A stretch of 64,000 nt of DNA, from contig NZ_CP113939.1 in assembly GCF_029392315.1 (NCBI RefSeq), forward strand, positions 2,418,001 to 2,482,000, given 5' to 3'. Position numbers and translations under genes: made by a program. Positions 1 to 9,126 of the stretch are shown here, piece after piece (positions within the stretch are counted from its first letter, which is position 1; each line of letters opens with the position of its first letter). The notes under the pieces were generated by a model. That model saw nothing but the letters and a program-made list of their open reading frames with translations, did not search any database and was not told where the DNA came from. Source of the DNA: Bifidobacterium sp. ESL0690 (lineage in GTDB: Bacteria; Actinomycetota; Actinomycetes; Actinomycetales; Bifidobacteriaceae).

Positions 1-590
1 CTTTGTTGGTTCCGGACGCACCGGTCGTCACCTGGTGGCCGACCAATCCGCCGGCAAACCCGTCCCGCGACCCTCTGGGCGCCATGGCCGGAAGCCGTAT
101 TACAGATGCGCTCCGTTCCAAAGACCCGGATGCGACTTTTGCCAAGCTTCGCGCAAACTGGGAGCCTAAAGATGTCGACTTCTCATGGACTCGCCTGACC
201 ACGTGGCGTGCGATGTTGGCCACCACCATCGACCAGCCGCCGCACCTGCCGATCGAGTCCGTCAAAGTAATCGGCCAGCCTGATTATCTACCGTTGAAGC
301 TACTCGCGGCTTGGCTTGCGCTGAAGCTCAACGTGCCGGTTGAACTCGGTTATGTCACCGGCGCCGACGCGATAACCGGGGTCTACCTGAACCGTTCTGA
401 CGGTACCATTGCGTTGGAGCGGCCCGATTCGCAGGAAGCCGTCATCAGCCAGCCCGGCCAGACCCCGCAGAAGGTCGCCATGCCACTGCGCACGTTGGAG
501 GACTGTCTGAGCGAGGAATTGCGCCGCATTGATCCGGATGAGGTCTACGCCGACGTGATCCGCACGGGCTGGGATATGATCCAAAGCTGA
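1..590 (+). CDS. opcA: Glucose-6-phosphate dehydrogenase assembly protein OpcA, C-terminal part
   Basis: The reading frame is open from the window edge, so the N-terminal part lies outside. The visible 195 residues contain the typical OpcA stretch DAPVVTWWP followed by a DPLGAMAGSRITDA segment and end in RTGWDMIQS. In actinobacteria OpcA is an allosteric partner needed for activity of glucose-6-phosphate dehydrogenase (Zwf), whose gene normally lies just upstream. The 6-phosphogluconolactonase gene follows about 250 bases downstream on the same strand, which fits an oxidative pentose-phosphate cluster. The family call rests on recognised sequence; zwf itself is not visible here. Confidence 0.9.
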   Translation, partial: LLVPDAPVVTWWPTNPPANPSRDPLGAMAGSRITDALRSKDPDATFAKLRANWEPKDVDFSWTRLTTWRAMLATTIDQPPHLPIESVKVIGQPDYLPLKLLAAWLALKLNVPVELGYVTGADAITGVYLNRSDGTIALERPDSQEAVISQPGQTPQKVAMPLRTLEDCLSEELRRIDPDEVYADVIRTGWDMIQS

Positions 591-840
591 GCATTGGGGT
601 GTCGGCGCTGGGAGCTGAGCGTCTAACGCCGAGTTCTAACCGTCTAACGTAAAACAGTAAACGCAATAATCGGGATGCTATGAAACTTTCGTTTGAGGTT
701 TCAGGGCATTCTGATTTTTGCATATTTATGGTGCGGCAACGCGATCTTGGTAATTTCAAAAACTTATTCGATACCAATAAATATGGCCGTTGGGTTCATC
801 TAGACTGACAATATTCAATGTAATAAGGAGCACACTGCAC

Positions 841-1665
841 ATGGCCGATCGGAAACTGGAAGTATATAAGGACGCGGAAACCGTGGCTCGGGCGGCAGCA
901 CAACGCACGTTGCTCGCCATCTTGGACGGGCTGAGCGAGCAAGACAGCAGCGCTGGGGCGGAGACGAAACCGGTCCGCAGCCGCTACGACGTAGCACTGA
1001 CCGGCGGATCCGATATTCTCCGCGCACTGACTTACATGGCTTCAAACCCGCTGGTCGATGCCATCGATTTCAGCCGCGTTCACTTCTGGTGGGGCGACGA
1101 CCGTTTTGTCGCGGCGACTGACGAAGACCGCAGCTCGTGGCAGGCCCGCGAACGTTTCCTCAACAAGCTCGTCGCTGACGGGCGTCTGCCGGAAAGCAAC
1201 ATCCACGAGATGGCTGTGGACACGCGCACACCCGAAGAAGTCGCCGCTGCCAGTGATGCCCAAAACGACGAGCTGCTCGCCAAGGCCGCCGCAGATTATG
1301 AAAACGATCTCAGACGCGAACTCGGCGATGAGCCCGCGATGGATCTGCTGATTCTTGGCATGGGCCCCGATGGCCACTTTGCCTCGCTTTTCCCGGACCA
1401 CGACGGAATCAAGGTGACCGATCCGGCGCGCCTGGCCGTTGGCGTCTCGCACTCCCCCAAGATGCCGCCGCTGCGCATCTCGATGACCGCCCCGATGCTT
1501 GCCCGAACCCGCCGCACCTGGATGCTCACCTGCGGAGCCGGCAAGGCCGATGCCACCGCCCATGTCTTCGCTCAGGCCAGCAACCCGGCCTACCCGGCAA
1601 GCTTCGCCACCGGAACCGAGGAGTTCGTATGGTTCACGACGCCTGATGCGGTTGCAAAGTTGTAA
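841..1665 (+). CDS. pgl: 6-phosphogluconolactonase
   Basis: Hydrolyses 6-phosphogluconolactone to 6-phosphogluconate, the second step of the oxidative pentose-phosphate route. The 274-residue product has the NagB/DevB-type fold signatures: the ALTGGSDILRAL sugar-phosphate loop near residue 47, VHFWWGDDRFV, and LLILGMGPDGHFASLFP near residue 175. The ATG at 841 is chosen because AAGGAG sits at 825-830 at good spacing; an upstream in-frame extension to 790 has no such site. It lies between opcA and the convergent gnd, so three steps of one pathway are clustered. Confidence 0.95.
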   Translation: MADRKLEVYKDAETVARAAAQRTLLAILDGLSEQDSSAGAETKPVRSRYDVALTGGSDILRALTYMASNPLVDAIDFSRVHFWWGDDRFVAATDEDRSSWQARERFLNKLVADGRLPESNIHEMAVDTRTPEEVAAASDAQNDELLAKAAADYENDLRRELGDEPAMDLLILGMGPDGHFASLFPDHDGIKVTDPARLAVGVSHSPKMPPLRISMTAPMLARTRRTWMLTCGAGKADATAHVFAQASNPAYPASFATGTEEFVWFTTPDAVAKL

Positions 1666-1723
1666 ATCCGCAATACACTTACTTAGCTAGAAACAACGAT
1701 CAAAATCGTAAATTACACATTGA

Positions 1724-1917
1724 TGCTGGTAAACGTCATCTTATCAACACTAAGAAGCTGTTTACCAGCACTATCAATAGCTTCTCCCACGACCCAATGC
1801 AGGTAAACCGCACCTCACGGACTCTCAAAGTCCGTTTACCAGCACTACCAACAGCTTCCCGCAACCCAATGCAGGCAAACCGCACCTCACGGACTTTCAA
1901 AGTCCGTTTACCAGCAC
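1724..1917. repeat. Dyad array, TGCTGGTAAAC family, 3 units
   Basis: Three tandem units, each a TGCTGGTAAAC-like box and a GTTTACCAGCA box whose first bases are exactly 36 apart (1724/1760, 1798/1834, 1870/1906). Unit period is 74 and 72. The inner part of units 2 and 3 adds a GGACT/AGTCC stem. The array fills most of the convergent gap between pgl and gnd (1666-2081) and starts 58 bases after the pgl stop. The same family recurs at 21115, 34397 and 36637. Confidence 0.9.
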
Positions 1918-2081
1918 AAAAGAGTGCAACAGACGAACACCGGAGTTCGCAAATCAACATCCCGAAATAGAAAACCGTCTCCTGATGAATACCAAAGATT
2001 ATCAATATTCAACAGAAGACGGAATGAACCAAACTATAGCAGCTTAGCGCTTCAACCAGCTATAGCGATCAGATGTCCAAA

Positions 2082-3542
2082 TCAGTCGGACATCTTTTCT
2101 TCCGGGCGACCGGGCTCGGCCCACAGGGTGTGGAAGGCACCGGGCTCGTCGACGCGGCCGTAGGTGTGGGCACCGAAGAGATCGCGCTGAGCCTGAATGA
2201 TGGAGGCGGGCAGACGCTTGGAGCGCATGCCGTCGTAGTAGGAAAGCGAAGTCGAGAAGACCGGCGCGGGGATGCCGCAGGTCGCGGCCTTGGCCACCAC
2301 GCGACGCCAAGCGCTCTGCGCATTTTCGATAGCGCTCTTGAAGTACGGAGCAAAGAGCAGCGAAATATCTGCCTCGCCGGACTCGAAGGCATCGGAGACG
2401 ACGTTGAGGAACTGGGCGCGAATGATGCAGCCGCCGCGCCAGATGCGCGCAACCGCAGCCAGATCAATCTTCCAGTCGTACTGCTTGGCGCCGTCGTTGA
2501 TCTCGTTGAAGCCCTGTGCGTAGGCGACGATCTTGGAGGCATAGAGTGCCTGGCGGATGTCTTCGATGAAGGCCTTGCGTTCGTCGTCGTTCGCGAACGA
2601 AATCTTGCCGTCAGGGCCGGCCAAGTTCTGCTTGGCAGCGCCTTCGCGCAGCTCAACCTGATCGGAAAGGCCGCGTGCGAACACGCCTTCAGCGATAGCG
2701 GTGACCGGAGTGCCAAGCTCGAGGGCGGTCTGAACCGTCCAGGTGCCAGTGCCCTTCATGCCGGCCTGATCGACGATGATGTCAACCAGCGGCTTACCGG
2801 TCTTCTTGTCCTTCTGGTGCAGCAGATCGGCAGTAATCTCAATGAGGTAGGAGTTGAGCTCGGTCTTGTCCCAAGCCTCGAACACGTCGCCGATCTCGTC
2901 GGGGGTCATGCCCATGCCGCGACGCATGAGGTCGTAGCTTTCGGCGATAAGCTGCATGTCGGCGTACTCGATGCCGTTGTGGACCATCTTGACGAAGTGT
3001 CCGGCGCCGTTCTCACCGATGTGGGTGACGCAGGGCTCGCCTTCCGCCTTCGCGGCGATGGACTTGAGGATCGGGCCGAGGGTCTTCCAGGACTCATCGG
3101 TGCCGCCGGGCATCATGGACGGGCCGTTCAAGGCGCCCTCTTCGCCGCCGGAAACGCCGCAGCCGACGAAATGCAGGCCACGGGCGCGGATTTCCTTCTC
3201 GCGACGGATGGTGTCCTTGAAGTAGGAGTTGCCGCCGTCGACGATGATGTCGCCCGGATCCATGGCGTCAGCGAGCGCCTCGATCATCGCGTCGGTCGGC
3301 GCACCGGCCTTGACCATGATGATGGCCGTGCGCGGCTTGGTGAGCGACGCCACGAATTCGTCAATGGTCTTGGCGGGCACGAACTTGCCTTCGCTGCCGT
3401 GCTCTTCCATGAGCTTTTCGGTGCGCTCATAGTGACGATTGTAAAGCGCCACGGTGTTGCCGTGATGCGCAAGGTTCCTCGCGAGGTTCGACCCCATTGC
3501 CGCCAGACCGACGACTCCAATATTTGCAATAGCTTCCGTCAT
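2082..3542 (-). CDS. gnd: 6-phosphogluconate dehydrogenase (decarboxylating)
   Basis: Oxidises 6-phosphogluconate to ribulose-5-phosphate with NADP. The 486-residue product has the usual full length. Visible signatures are the N-terminal Rossmann motif GVVGLAAMGSNLARN, the substrate-binding segment FVGCGVSGGEEGALNGPSMMPGG and the FVKMVHNGIEYADMQL helix with the catalytic lysine. The start at 3542 is preferred over an upstream extension because AAAGG lies just ahead of it. Convergent with pgl; the gap holds a dyad array rather than an obvious simple terminator. Confidence 0.96.
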   Translation of the reverse strand: MTEAIANIGVVGLAAMGSNLARNLAHHGNTVALYNRHYERTEKLMEEHGSEGKFVPAKTIDEFVASLTKPRTAIIMVKAGAPTDAMIEALADAMDPGDIIVDGGNSYFKDTIRREKEIRARGLHFVGCGVSGGEEGALNGPSMMPGGTDESWKTLGPILKSIAAKAEGEPCVTHIGENGAGHFVKMVHNGIEYADMQLIAESYDLMRRGMGMTPDEIGDVFEAWDKTELNSYLIEITADLLHQKDKKTGKPLVDIIVDQAGMKGTGTWTVQTALELGTPVTAIAEGVFARGLSDQVELREGAAKQNLAGPDGKISFANDDERKAFIEDIRQALYASKIVAYAQGFNEINDGAKQYDWKIDLAAVARIWRGGCIIRAQFLNVVSDAFESGEADISLLFAPYFKSAIENAQSAWRRVVAKAATCGIPAPVFSTSLSYYDGMRSKRLPASIIQAQRDLFGAHTYGRVDEPGAFHTLWAEPGRPEEKMSD

Positions 3543-3808
3543 TGTTCGCCTTTCAACTTGACATTCCTTCGGCGAAAACGGTGCCGGCCTATCTTTCCGG
3601 TACCCCTTTATTCCGCCTAAGCTCTTAAGTATTCCGGAACTTTGCTGAAGCCCGAATACCTGCATTCCAAGTCTATATCTAACTGCACCTACTTGCGTTC
3701 AGAAAACGTGGAATGTCCCACATTGCCGGGATCAACGGTCTGCAAATTCCGGCAACTTAGCATAGCCTATTACCCATTATGTATTATCTATTGCGAAATA
3801 GATATTAT

Positions 3809-4708
3809 TTATTCCAAGAACAACGCACGCAACCCAGCGACTTCGTCTTCGCTCATGCCGTTTTGCAAGCAATATTGCTCGACCGAGCCGTACTCGTCCT
3901 TGATGCCGGCAAGCACGCCACGCATCAGTTCCGGCGGAGAGGCGAGCATCGCGGTCTGGGCGGCCGAAATCCGGCCGACACCTTTTTCGTCGTTCGTAAG
4001 ACCTTTCATCACGGTTTTTTTGAATGCGGCGCCGAGGTTCGCACCGGACTGGGCATAGCAGGAGACCACCATGTCGTCGCTCACCCCAAGCAGACTCATC
4101 AGGATGCCTGCGGTGATGCCGGTACGGTCTTTGCCGGCGGTGCAATGGATGAGCATCGGGTGGCCGTCGTCTTTCAAGAGTTTGCGCAGGATGAGCACAA
4201 TCTGCTCGGCCGAACCGAAAACGATATCGTGGTACATTTCGGCCATATCGATGCCCTTGGCCACTTTTTTCATGCCGCCCAGCACGCTCATACTGGTTTT
4301 GAGCAGCGGAACACGGTCGACGTGGATGTCATCGGGGAGCGTATACGGCCATTGCTTGATTTCAAGCGGGTCGCGCAGGTCCACTACCTCTTTGATATCG
4401 AGGCGTCGCAGGTCGTCGACGCCATGCTCGCCCAGGAAATTGAGGCCGGCGGCACGGAAGAACAGCCCGTCACGCAACTTGCGGCCATCCTGCGTCGGGT
4501 AGCCGCCGATGCCGCGGGAGTTGGGAACTCCGTCGATTTCGACGCCGGCTCCGTCGCCTTCGGGACGATAGTCGAGATAGCTGGTGTCGGCATTGTTGCT
4601 AACGTCAGTAATGTCGCTAACGTCAGTAATGTCGCCCGGCGTATCAGCGCCAGCGTCCTTGGAGACCGAATCGTTGTCGGACGTCGCTTGCGTTTGCGAG
4701 CTTGTCAT
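3809..4708 (-). CDS. Tyrosine/serine protein phosphatase family (Y_phosphatase3-like)
   Basis: A 299-residue protein with the P-loop phosphatase signature HCTAGKDRTG at residues 188-197, preceded by NSRGIGGYPTQDGR and VVDLRDPLE, which together match the cysteine-dependent tyrosine phosphatase family related to Mycobacterium PtpB and Listeria LipA. Such enzymes act on phosphoprotein or phosphoinositide substrates; the substrate here cannot be told. The first ~45 residues are acidic and low-complexity, including an 18-bp tandem duplication (4599-4632) that gives a repeated DITDVS. Start at 4708 has GAAGGA ahead; a longer frame to 4801 lacks a ribosome site. Confidence 0.85.
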   Translation of the reverse strand: MTSSQTQATSDNDSVSKDAGADTPGDITDVSDITDVSNNADTSYLDYRPEGDGAGVEIDGVPNSRGIGGYPTQDGRKLRDGLFFRAAGLNFLGEHGVDDLRRLDIKEVVDLRDPLEIKQWPYTLPDDIHVDRVPLLKTSMSVLGGMKKVAKGIDMAEMYHDIVFGSAEQIVLILRKLLKDDGHPMLIHCTAGKDRTGITAGILMSLLGVSDDMVVSCYAQSGANLGAAFKKTVMKGLTNDEKGVGRISAAQTAMLASPPELMRGVLAGIKDEYGSVEQYCLQNGMSEDEVAGLRALFLE

Positions 4709-4875
4709 AAAATCCTTCTTTCGCGGCCTTGCCTGCCTAATCGCGCAACTTTCTCGCGCGTGGATTGTTGATAAAGTCAATAACGCAATAAGTCTATCCA
4801 CAATCCTTAAACGCGACTGACAGTCGCCACAATATGAGCTGAATTGGTGTGCCGAGGCCTCTTTGCACTATATTT

Positions 4876-6207
4876 CTAAAACCCTTGAGGTTTCATGAAC
4901 ATCGTCATGTACCACGGCAAATCAATGACGACATCATTCTTTTTTTCGTGTTCTACATTGCTATTGCAAAGCACAAAACCGGAATCAAGCTTCCATTCTT
5001 TGACGGCCAACAATTTATCGAGTGCGGCATGAACAGCAAAATCTTTTCCTGATTTCGCTTCTACCGGCACGATGGCGCTGCCGCGCTGCATCAGAAAATC
5101 GACTTCGCCTATTTTCGCCTTATCGAAATAGAAAAGATCAAAACCTTGAGCCGTTAGCTCCTGAGCTACGAAATTCTCAAGTGAACTGCCCCAGTTAACA
5201 CCTACATTCCCCTGCATGATTTCCAATGCCGTCGACCCCGCACTGGCCGCACTCAGTAAGCCGACATCACAGAGAAACACCTTCATCAGACTATGCTTTT
5301 CGTTGAGTTTCAGCGGATAAACGGGTTCTGAGACGTTCCGGCACGGAAGGACGACACCGGCATCGGCCAACCACATGAAATCACTGGCGTATCTTTCCAT
5401 TCGGGCAGTTTTCGACAAATCAGCCAAGACAAAACGCTTGTTCTTCTTATTGAGTTGCGAAGGCACGGCATCGAAAATCGACTTGATATGCATACGGCCG
5501 ACGCTGGTATCAGCATATTTAGCGATATCCTGACGATACAGCGACAAGATATCACGTTGCACATTGCCTACTGCATTCAAATCATTTGTCTCCACAAACG
5601 CGGAAACCGCTGCAGGCATGCCACCGACAACCATATAGTACGAAAACAGCGACATCAGACGCTGATGGAAAACCTCTACTACCGGTCTCAATTCTTTGAA
5701 TGCGCCGCCAACCTCGTCAATGACCGACTGCTGGATGCCATTCGCCCAATAGAATTCCTGCAATGTCAACGGGTACATCGTCAAATGTTCTTCGTAACCA
5801 ACCGGATATGAAGGAACTTCCTTATATGAGACACCCAGCAACGAGCCCGATTCGATGTAGTCGAAACGCCCGTCGTCGACGAGGAATTTGATTGCGGTTC
5901 GCGCGCGCGGACACTCCTGAATTTCGTCTAGGAAAATCAACGTCTTTCCCGGGACGAAAGGCTTGTTGGAGTAGATCGAAAGATTGGCGATAAGGGTATC
6001 CGCATTGAGATCTCCCTCGAAAACCGTTTTGGCGCTTGGAGTCTCGATGAAATTGATTTCCAGGAAGACGTCATAATTCGATTTGGCGAATTGACGGACA
6101 AGGTACGTCTTGCCTACCTGTCGCGCTCCGTCAATAAGCAAAGCACGATGCTGCGGGTTATTGTGCCACGCCTTTAAACGCTTTTCAGCTAATCGTTGCA
6201 ATTTCAA
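4876..6207 (-). CDS. AAA+ ATPase with DUF4143 (PD-(D/E)XK-like) domain
   Basis: About 443 residues. It has Walker A GARQVGKT at residues 27-34, Walker B LIFLDEIQ, and a C-terminal DUF4143 region with GEVDFLMQ...VPVEAKSG, a PD-(D/E)XK-nuclease-like signature. The family is widespread and functionally undefined. No ATG fits: the frame could begin at a TTG at 6243, 6207 or 6201. The 6207 or 6201 start is preferred because an iteron copy at 6224-6234 would otherwise lie inside the gene and a GGTGG/AAGG purine stretch precedes these codons. The gene is headed by four 33-bp-spaced iterons. A second member of the family is at 43982. Confidence 0.85.
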   Translation of the reverse strand: MKLQRLAEKRLKAWHNNPQHRALLIDGARQVGKTYLVRQFAKSNYDVFLEINFIETPSAKTVFEGDLNADTLIANLSIYSNKPFVPGKTLIFLDEIQECPRARTAIKFLVDDGRFDYIESGSLLGVSYKEVPSYPVGYEEHLTMYPLTLQEFYWANGIQQSVIDEVGGAFKELRPVVEVFHQRLMSLFSYYMVVGGMPAAVSAFVETNDLNAVGNVQRDILSLYRQDIAKYADTSVGRMHIKSIFDAVPSQLNKKNKRFVLADLSKTARMERYASDFMWLADAGVVLPCRNVSEPVYPLKLNEKHSLMKVFLCDVGLLSAASAGSTALEIMQGNVGVNWGSSLENFVAQELTAQGFDLFYFDKAKIGEVDFLMQRGSAIVPVEAKSGKDFAVHAALDKLLAVKEWKLDSGFVLCNSNVEHEKKNDVVIDLPWYMTMFMKPQGF

Positions 6208-6223
6208 CCTTACACCACCATTC

Positions 6224-6333
6224 TGCGACGTTTTACATATCAATTTAGCATAGTTTTGCGACGTTTTTCATAAATATCAGATTGCGTTTTGCGACGTTTT
6301 CTACCTCTCGCAAACAGCAGTTTGCGACGTTTT
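6224..6333. repeat. Iterons TGCGACGTTTT, 4 copies at exact 33-bp period
   Basis: The 11-mer TGCGACGTTTT occurs at 6224, 6257, 6290 and 6323, a strict 33-bp spacing with flanking bases mostly divergent. It lies directly upstream of the minus-strand AAA+/DUF4143 gene, in its promoter or 5' leader. An extra partial TTGCGTTTT precedes the third copy. This looks like an array for a DNA-binding protein. Confidence 0.92.
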
Positions 6334-6437
6334 GCCAGCTTACTCCCTTTCGGAATTTTATAAAACGAGACTAGCTGTAGTCTTATGACATCTCCGCTGT
6401 TGCACATAGCGGAGATCATATACCCAGACAGGGGGCA

Positions 6438-6789
6438 ATGATGCCGGGTATCGGCATTTACGCTTTGCCATTCGTCGATACCGTTCTTGGGCAACAAAAC
6501 CCGTGAGGAGAACGCGAGCAGCAGATATCGCAACAACAAAGCCCGCAACAAACCCTACAACTTAATTCACAACCAATCGCGAAAATCCAGACTTCCATAC
6601 AACTCCGTTCCATCGGCGTAGACGCGCAGAGTTTCACCACTCTGGCCTACGGAAACGGTGCCATGGCCGAAGTCTTCAGCTCCATCATCGCCACCATACA
6701 GCCAGCATCGCCACAGCGATACCTTACGAATTCTTGGCGTCATGGACCGGATTCGCGCCGATTGGGGCCTACGCTATCCGTTCGAGTAA
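6438..6789 (+). pseudogene. Decayed coding sequence of unknown identity
   Basis: An ATG ATG at 6438-6443 follows AGGGGG at good spacing and opens a frame (MPGIGIYALPFVDTVLG...) that meets TGA at 6504 and then stays open for over 100 codons (SIQLRSIGVDAQSFTTLAYG). From about 6690 a neighbouring frame gives a plausible protein end, ILGVMDRIRADWGLRYPFE, with TAA at 6787. One stop plus one frameshift suggests a dead gene. The tail vaguely recalls the end of Y-family polymerases, but this is not enough for a name. It lies next to the shortened GH31 gene. Confidence 0.35.
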
Positions 6790-6835
6790 TCGGCCTGCGT
6801 GCAGCAGCCAATTCACCAATATAATCAACAAATAA

Positions 6836-6881
6836 AATAAGGGCTAAATAACGACAAAGCTACTCGTATTTAGCCCTTATT
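6836..6881. terminator. Bidirectional hairpin terminator
   Basis: A 15-base perfect inverted repeat, AATAAGGGCTAAATA at 6836-6850 and its complement at 6867-6881, about 45 bases past the stop of the minus-strand GH31 gene. A-rich and T-rich flanks would allow action in both directions. Confidence 0.7.
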
Positions 6882-6925
6882 CGATTGCACGGTACCTAAG
6901 CGGATCAGACAACCGGCATCATCAG

Positions 6926-8974
6926 TCAGACGTTCAAAGGATCGGCACCAGGCCGCACCAACAAAGGCAACGTATGGTAATCATATTGTTGCGTATACCA
7001 ACGGTTTGGCTCATACGATTCTTTCGTGAGAAGGTTGACCCAAGGCTTCCCCTGCATCTCACCTTTGGCGTCAGGAACGTAGAAGCGAACCACACCATCC
7101 TCCGAAAAGACGGGAGCCACGAGCAAATCGTCACCCAGCATGTATTGGGTGTCGATATCCTCACAGTTCGGGTCGTCCGGGAATTCCAGAACCATCGCGC
7201 GCATGACCGGCGTACCAAACCGATGTGCCTCTTGGCTCATCTTCATCAAATAAGGGCGCAAACTATCTTTGAGCTTGCTGAACTCACGCGTGACTTCAAC
7301 CGCTTCGGAGCCGTATCGCCACGGAACCTTGATATCCCCGGCCCCGTGGTAACGGGAGTGCGATGAGAGCAGTCCGAACTGTGTCCAGCGCATATAAAGA
7401 TCAGGCGTCGGAGGAACAGGGCTTTCCTCGAAACCGGCAATGTCATGGCTCCAATAGCCGAAACCACCCATTCCCAACGACAGGCCACCTCGCAACGAAT
7501 CGGCCATGGCCAAATAGGTCGGATTCGGGTCACCACCCCAATGAACAGGGTATTTCTGGCTGCCCACGGTAGCCGAACGGGCAAAGACGACCGCATTCTC
7601 CTCGCCTTTGACCTCCGCAGTGACCTCATAGACGGCTTGGTTATACAGCAGTGTGTAGTAGTTATGCATCAGCTTTGGGTCGGAGCCGTCATAATAACTG
7701 ACGTTTTCGGTGGGAATTCGTTCGCCGAAATCGGTCTTGAAGCAATCGATACCCTGCTCCAGCAAATGCCGCAACTTGGATTGGTACCATTTTTTGGCAT
7801 CCGGATTGGTGAAATCGACTATAGCCATCCCCGGCTGCCACATATCCCACTGCCAAGGCGAACCGTCGGCATCCTTGATGAAATAACCGTTCTTCGCGCC
7901 CTCGTCGAATATCGACGATTTCTGAGCTATATAGGGGTTCAGCCATAAGCAAGCCTTGACACCACGTTTATGAAGTTCGGACAGCATTTTTTCGGGGTCA
8001 GGGAATTTCGTTTCATCCCACTCGAAACTGCACCATTCCATTTCCTTCATCCAATGGCTGTCGATATGCACGACGCTTAGCGGAATATCATGCTTTGCCA
8101 TGTCGTCGACCATCTTGATGATGGTGTTCTGATCAAAATACGGGCTCATCGAAGTGGAGAGCCACAGTCCGAGACTCCACTCAGGAACCACAGGCGGCTT
8201 GCCGGTCAAATCCGTATAGTTGTTGATGATGTCTTTGAGATCCGTACCACCAATAACCGAATACGACATCTCCTGTTCAGGTACGGAGAATTGAACTCGG
8301 GAAACCTTTTCCGAGCCGATTTCGAAACTCACTCTTCCAGGTGTGTTCACGAACAAGCCATATTTCTTGTTGCTCAGATAGAAAGGTACGTTTTTATACG
8401 CTTGCTCGCTTTCGGCGCCTCCATCGAGGTTCCAGCTCTCCACGGTTTGGCCGTTTTTCACAAAATTGGTAAACCTCTCCCCCAGACCGTAAATCTTCTC
8501 GTTGACACCCAACTCAAGCTGTTCGACGATATTGGTTTGGCCTTGAGGATCCAGCACCACGGATTTGCCTCGCCAGCCCGAACGCGCAATCTGCTTGCCG
8601 TCGAACGTATAAAGAAAATCAATCAGCTCGCCCTTGGCAATATGCAATGCCAGCCTGCCGGACGTAAAAGTCCATTCCTTCTCGTTCTCATCGATTTGGA
8701 CCTGCGGATGGGTTTCATTCAACTCGTACTTGGGGCACCGGCTCCGGTCTTTTTTATAGTTGATGAGTCTCGTCGTGATGATGTTCGGACGGGGGCTGGT
8801 GACCTCGATGGTCAAAAGTCCAATATTGTATGTGTCCCCTACGGTATGGATATGTCTTCCAAGCGGGCAATAAAGCGTCAGCTTGTCCTCGGTAATGTCC
8901 GCCGTATACACATTCGCGGCATACCTCACGTCGTAACCCTTTTTGACCAGCCAGGCACCGTTTAAAAACTTCAT
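6926..8974 (-). CDS. GH31 alpha-xylosidase-like glycoside hydrolase (YicI type), shortened C-terminus
   Basis: A 682-residue cytosolic enzyme strongly resembling E. coli YicI: nucleophile Asp415 in KTDFGERIP, acid/base Asp482 in HWGGD, plus WQWDMWQPGMAI and GFGYWSHDIAGF. YicI releases alpha-xylose from isoprimeverose-type oligosaccharides. The substrate-pocket segment reads VVHIDSHW instead of YicI's VFHFDCFW, so specificity may differ. YicI is 772 residues; here the protein stops soon after LLVRPG, losing roughly 90 residues of the distal beta-sandwich. AAAGG lies 9 bases before the ATG. It is first downstream of the ABC importer genes on the same strand, 152 bases from the binding protein, and probably degrades the imported sugar. 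Confidence 0.88.
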   Translation of the reverse strand: MKFLNGAWLVKKGYDVRYAANVYTADITEDKLTLYCPLGRHIHTVGDTYNIGLLTIEVTSPRPNIITTRLINYKKDRSRCPKYELNETHPQVQIDENEKEWTFTSGRLALHIAKGELIDFLYTFDGKQIARSGWRGKSVVLDPQGQTNIVEQLELGVNEKIYGLGERFTNFVKNGQTVESWNLDGGAESEQAYKNVPFYLSNKKYGLFVNTPGRVSFEIGSEKVSRVQFSVPEQEMSYSVIGGTDLKDIINNYTDLTGKPPVVPEWSLGLWLSTSMSPYFDQNTIIKMVDDMAKHDIPLSVVHIDSHWMKEMEWCSFEWDETKFPDPEKMLSELHKRGVKACLWLNPYIAQKSSIFDEGAKNGYFIKDADGSPWQWDMWQPGMAIVDFTNPDAKKWYQSKLRHLLEQGIDCFKTDFGERIPTENVSYYDGSDPKLMHNYYTLLYNQAVYEVTAEVKGEENAVVFARSATVGSQKYPVHWGGDPNPTYLAMADSLRGGLSLGMGGFGYWSHDIAGFEESPVPPTPDLYMRWTQFGLLSSHSRYHGAGDIKVPWRYGSEAVEVTREFSKLKDSLRPYLMKMSQEAHRFGTPVMRAMVLEFPDDPNCEDIDTQYMLGDDLLVAPVFSEDGVVRFYVPDAKGEMQGKPWVNLLTKESYEPNRWYTQQYDYHTLPLLVRPGADPLNV

Positions 8975-9126
8975 GAATTTAACCTTTACAAAAATCGTAA
9001 TTTTTTACAGTACATATCGCCATACGAATTCCGATAGCCCGCAAATTCACGCAACAAACGAAAGCCCAGGCTCTTCGTGCAGACGCAAAAAGAGCCCAAG
9101 CATTTCAAAATCGGAAGACGTTATGG

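Noticed and set aside
2073..3620. Long open frame antisense to gnd
   Set aside because: Shadow of a high-GC gene; no family features and gnd is certain.
6240..6551. 103-codon minus-strand frame upstream of the AAA+ gene
   Set aside because: It reads through the iterons, whose repeats create its sequence (KRRKT repeats); not a plausible gene.
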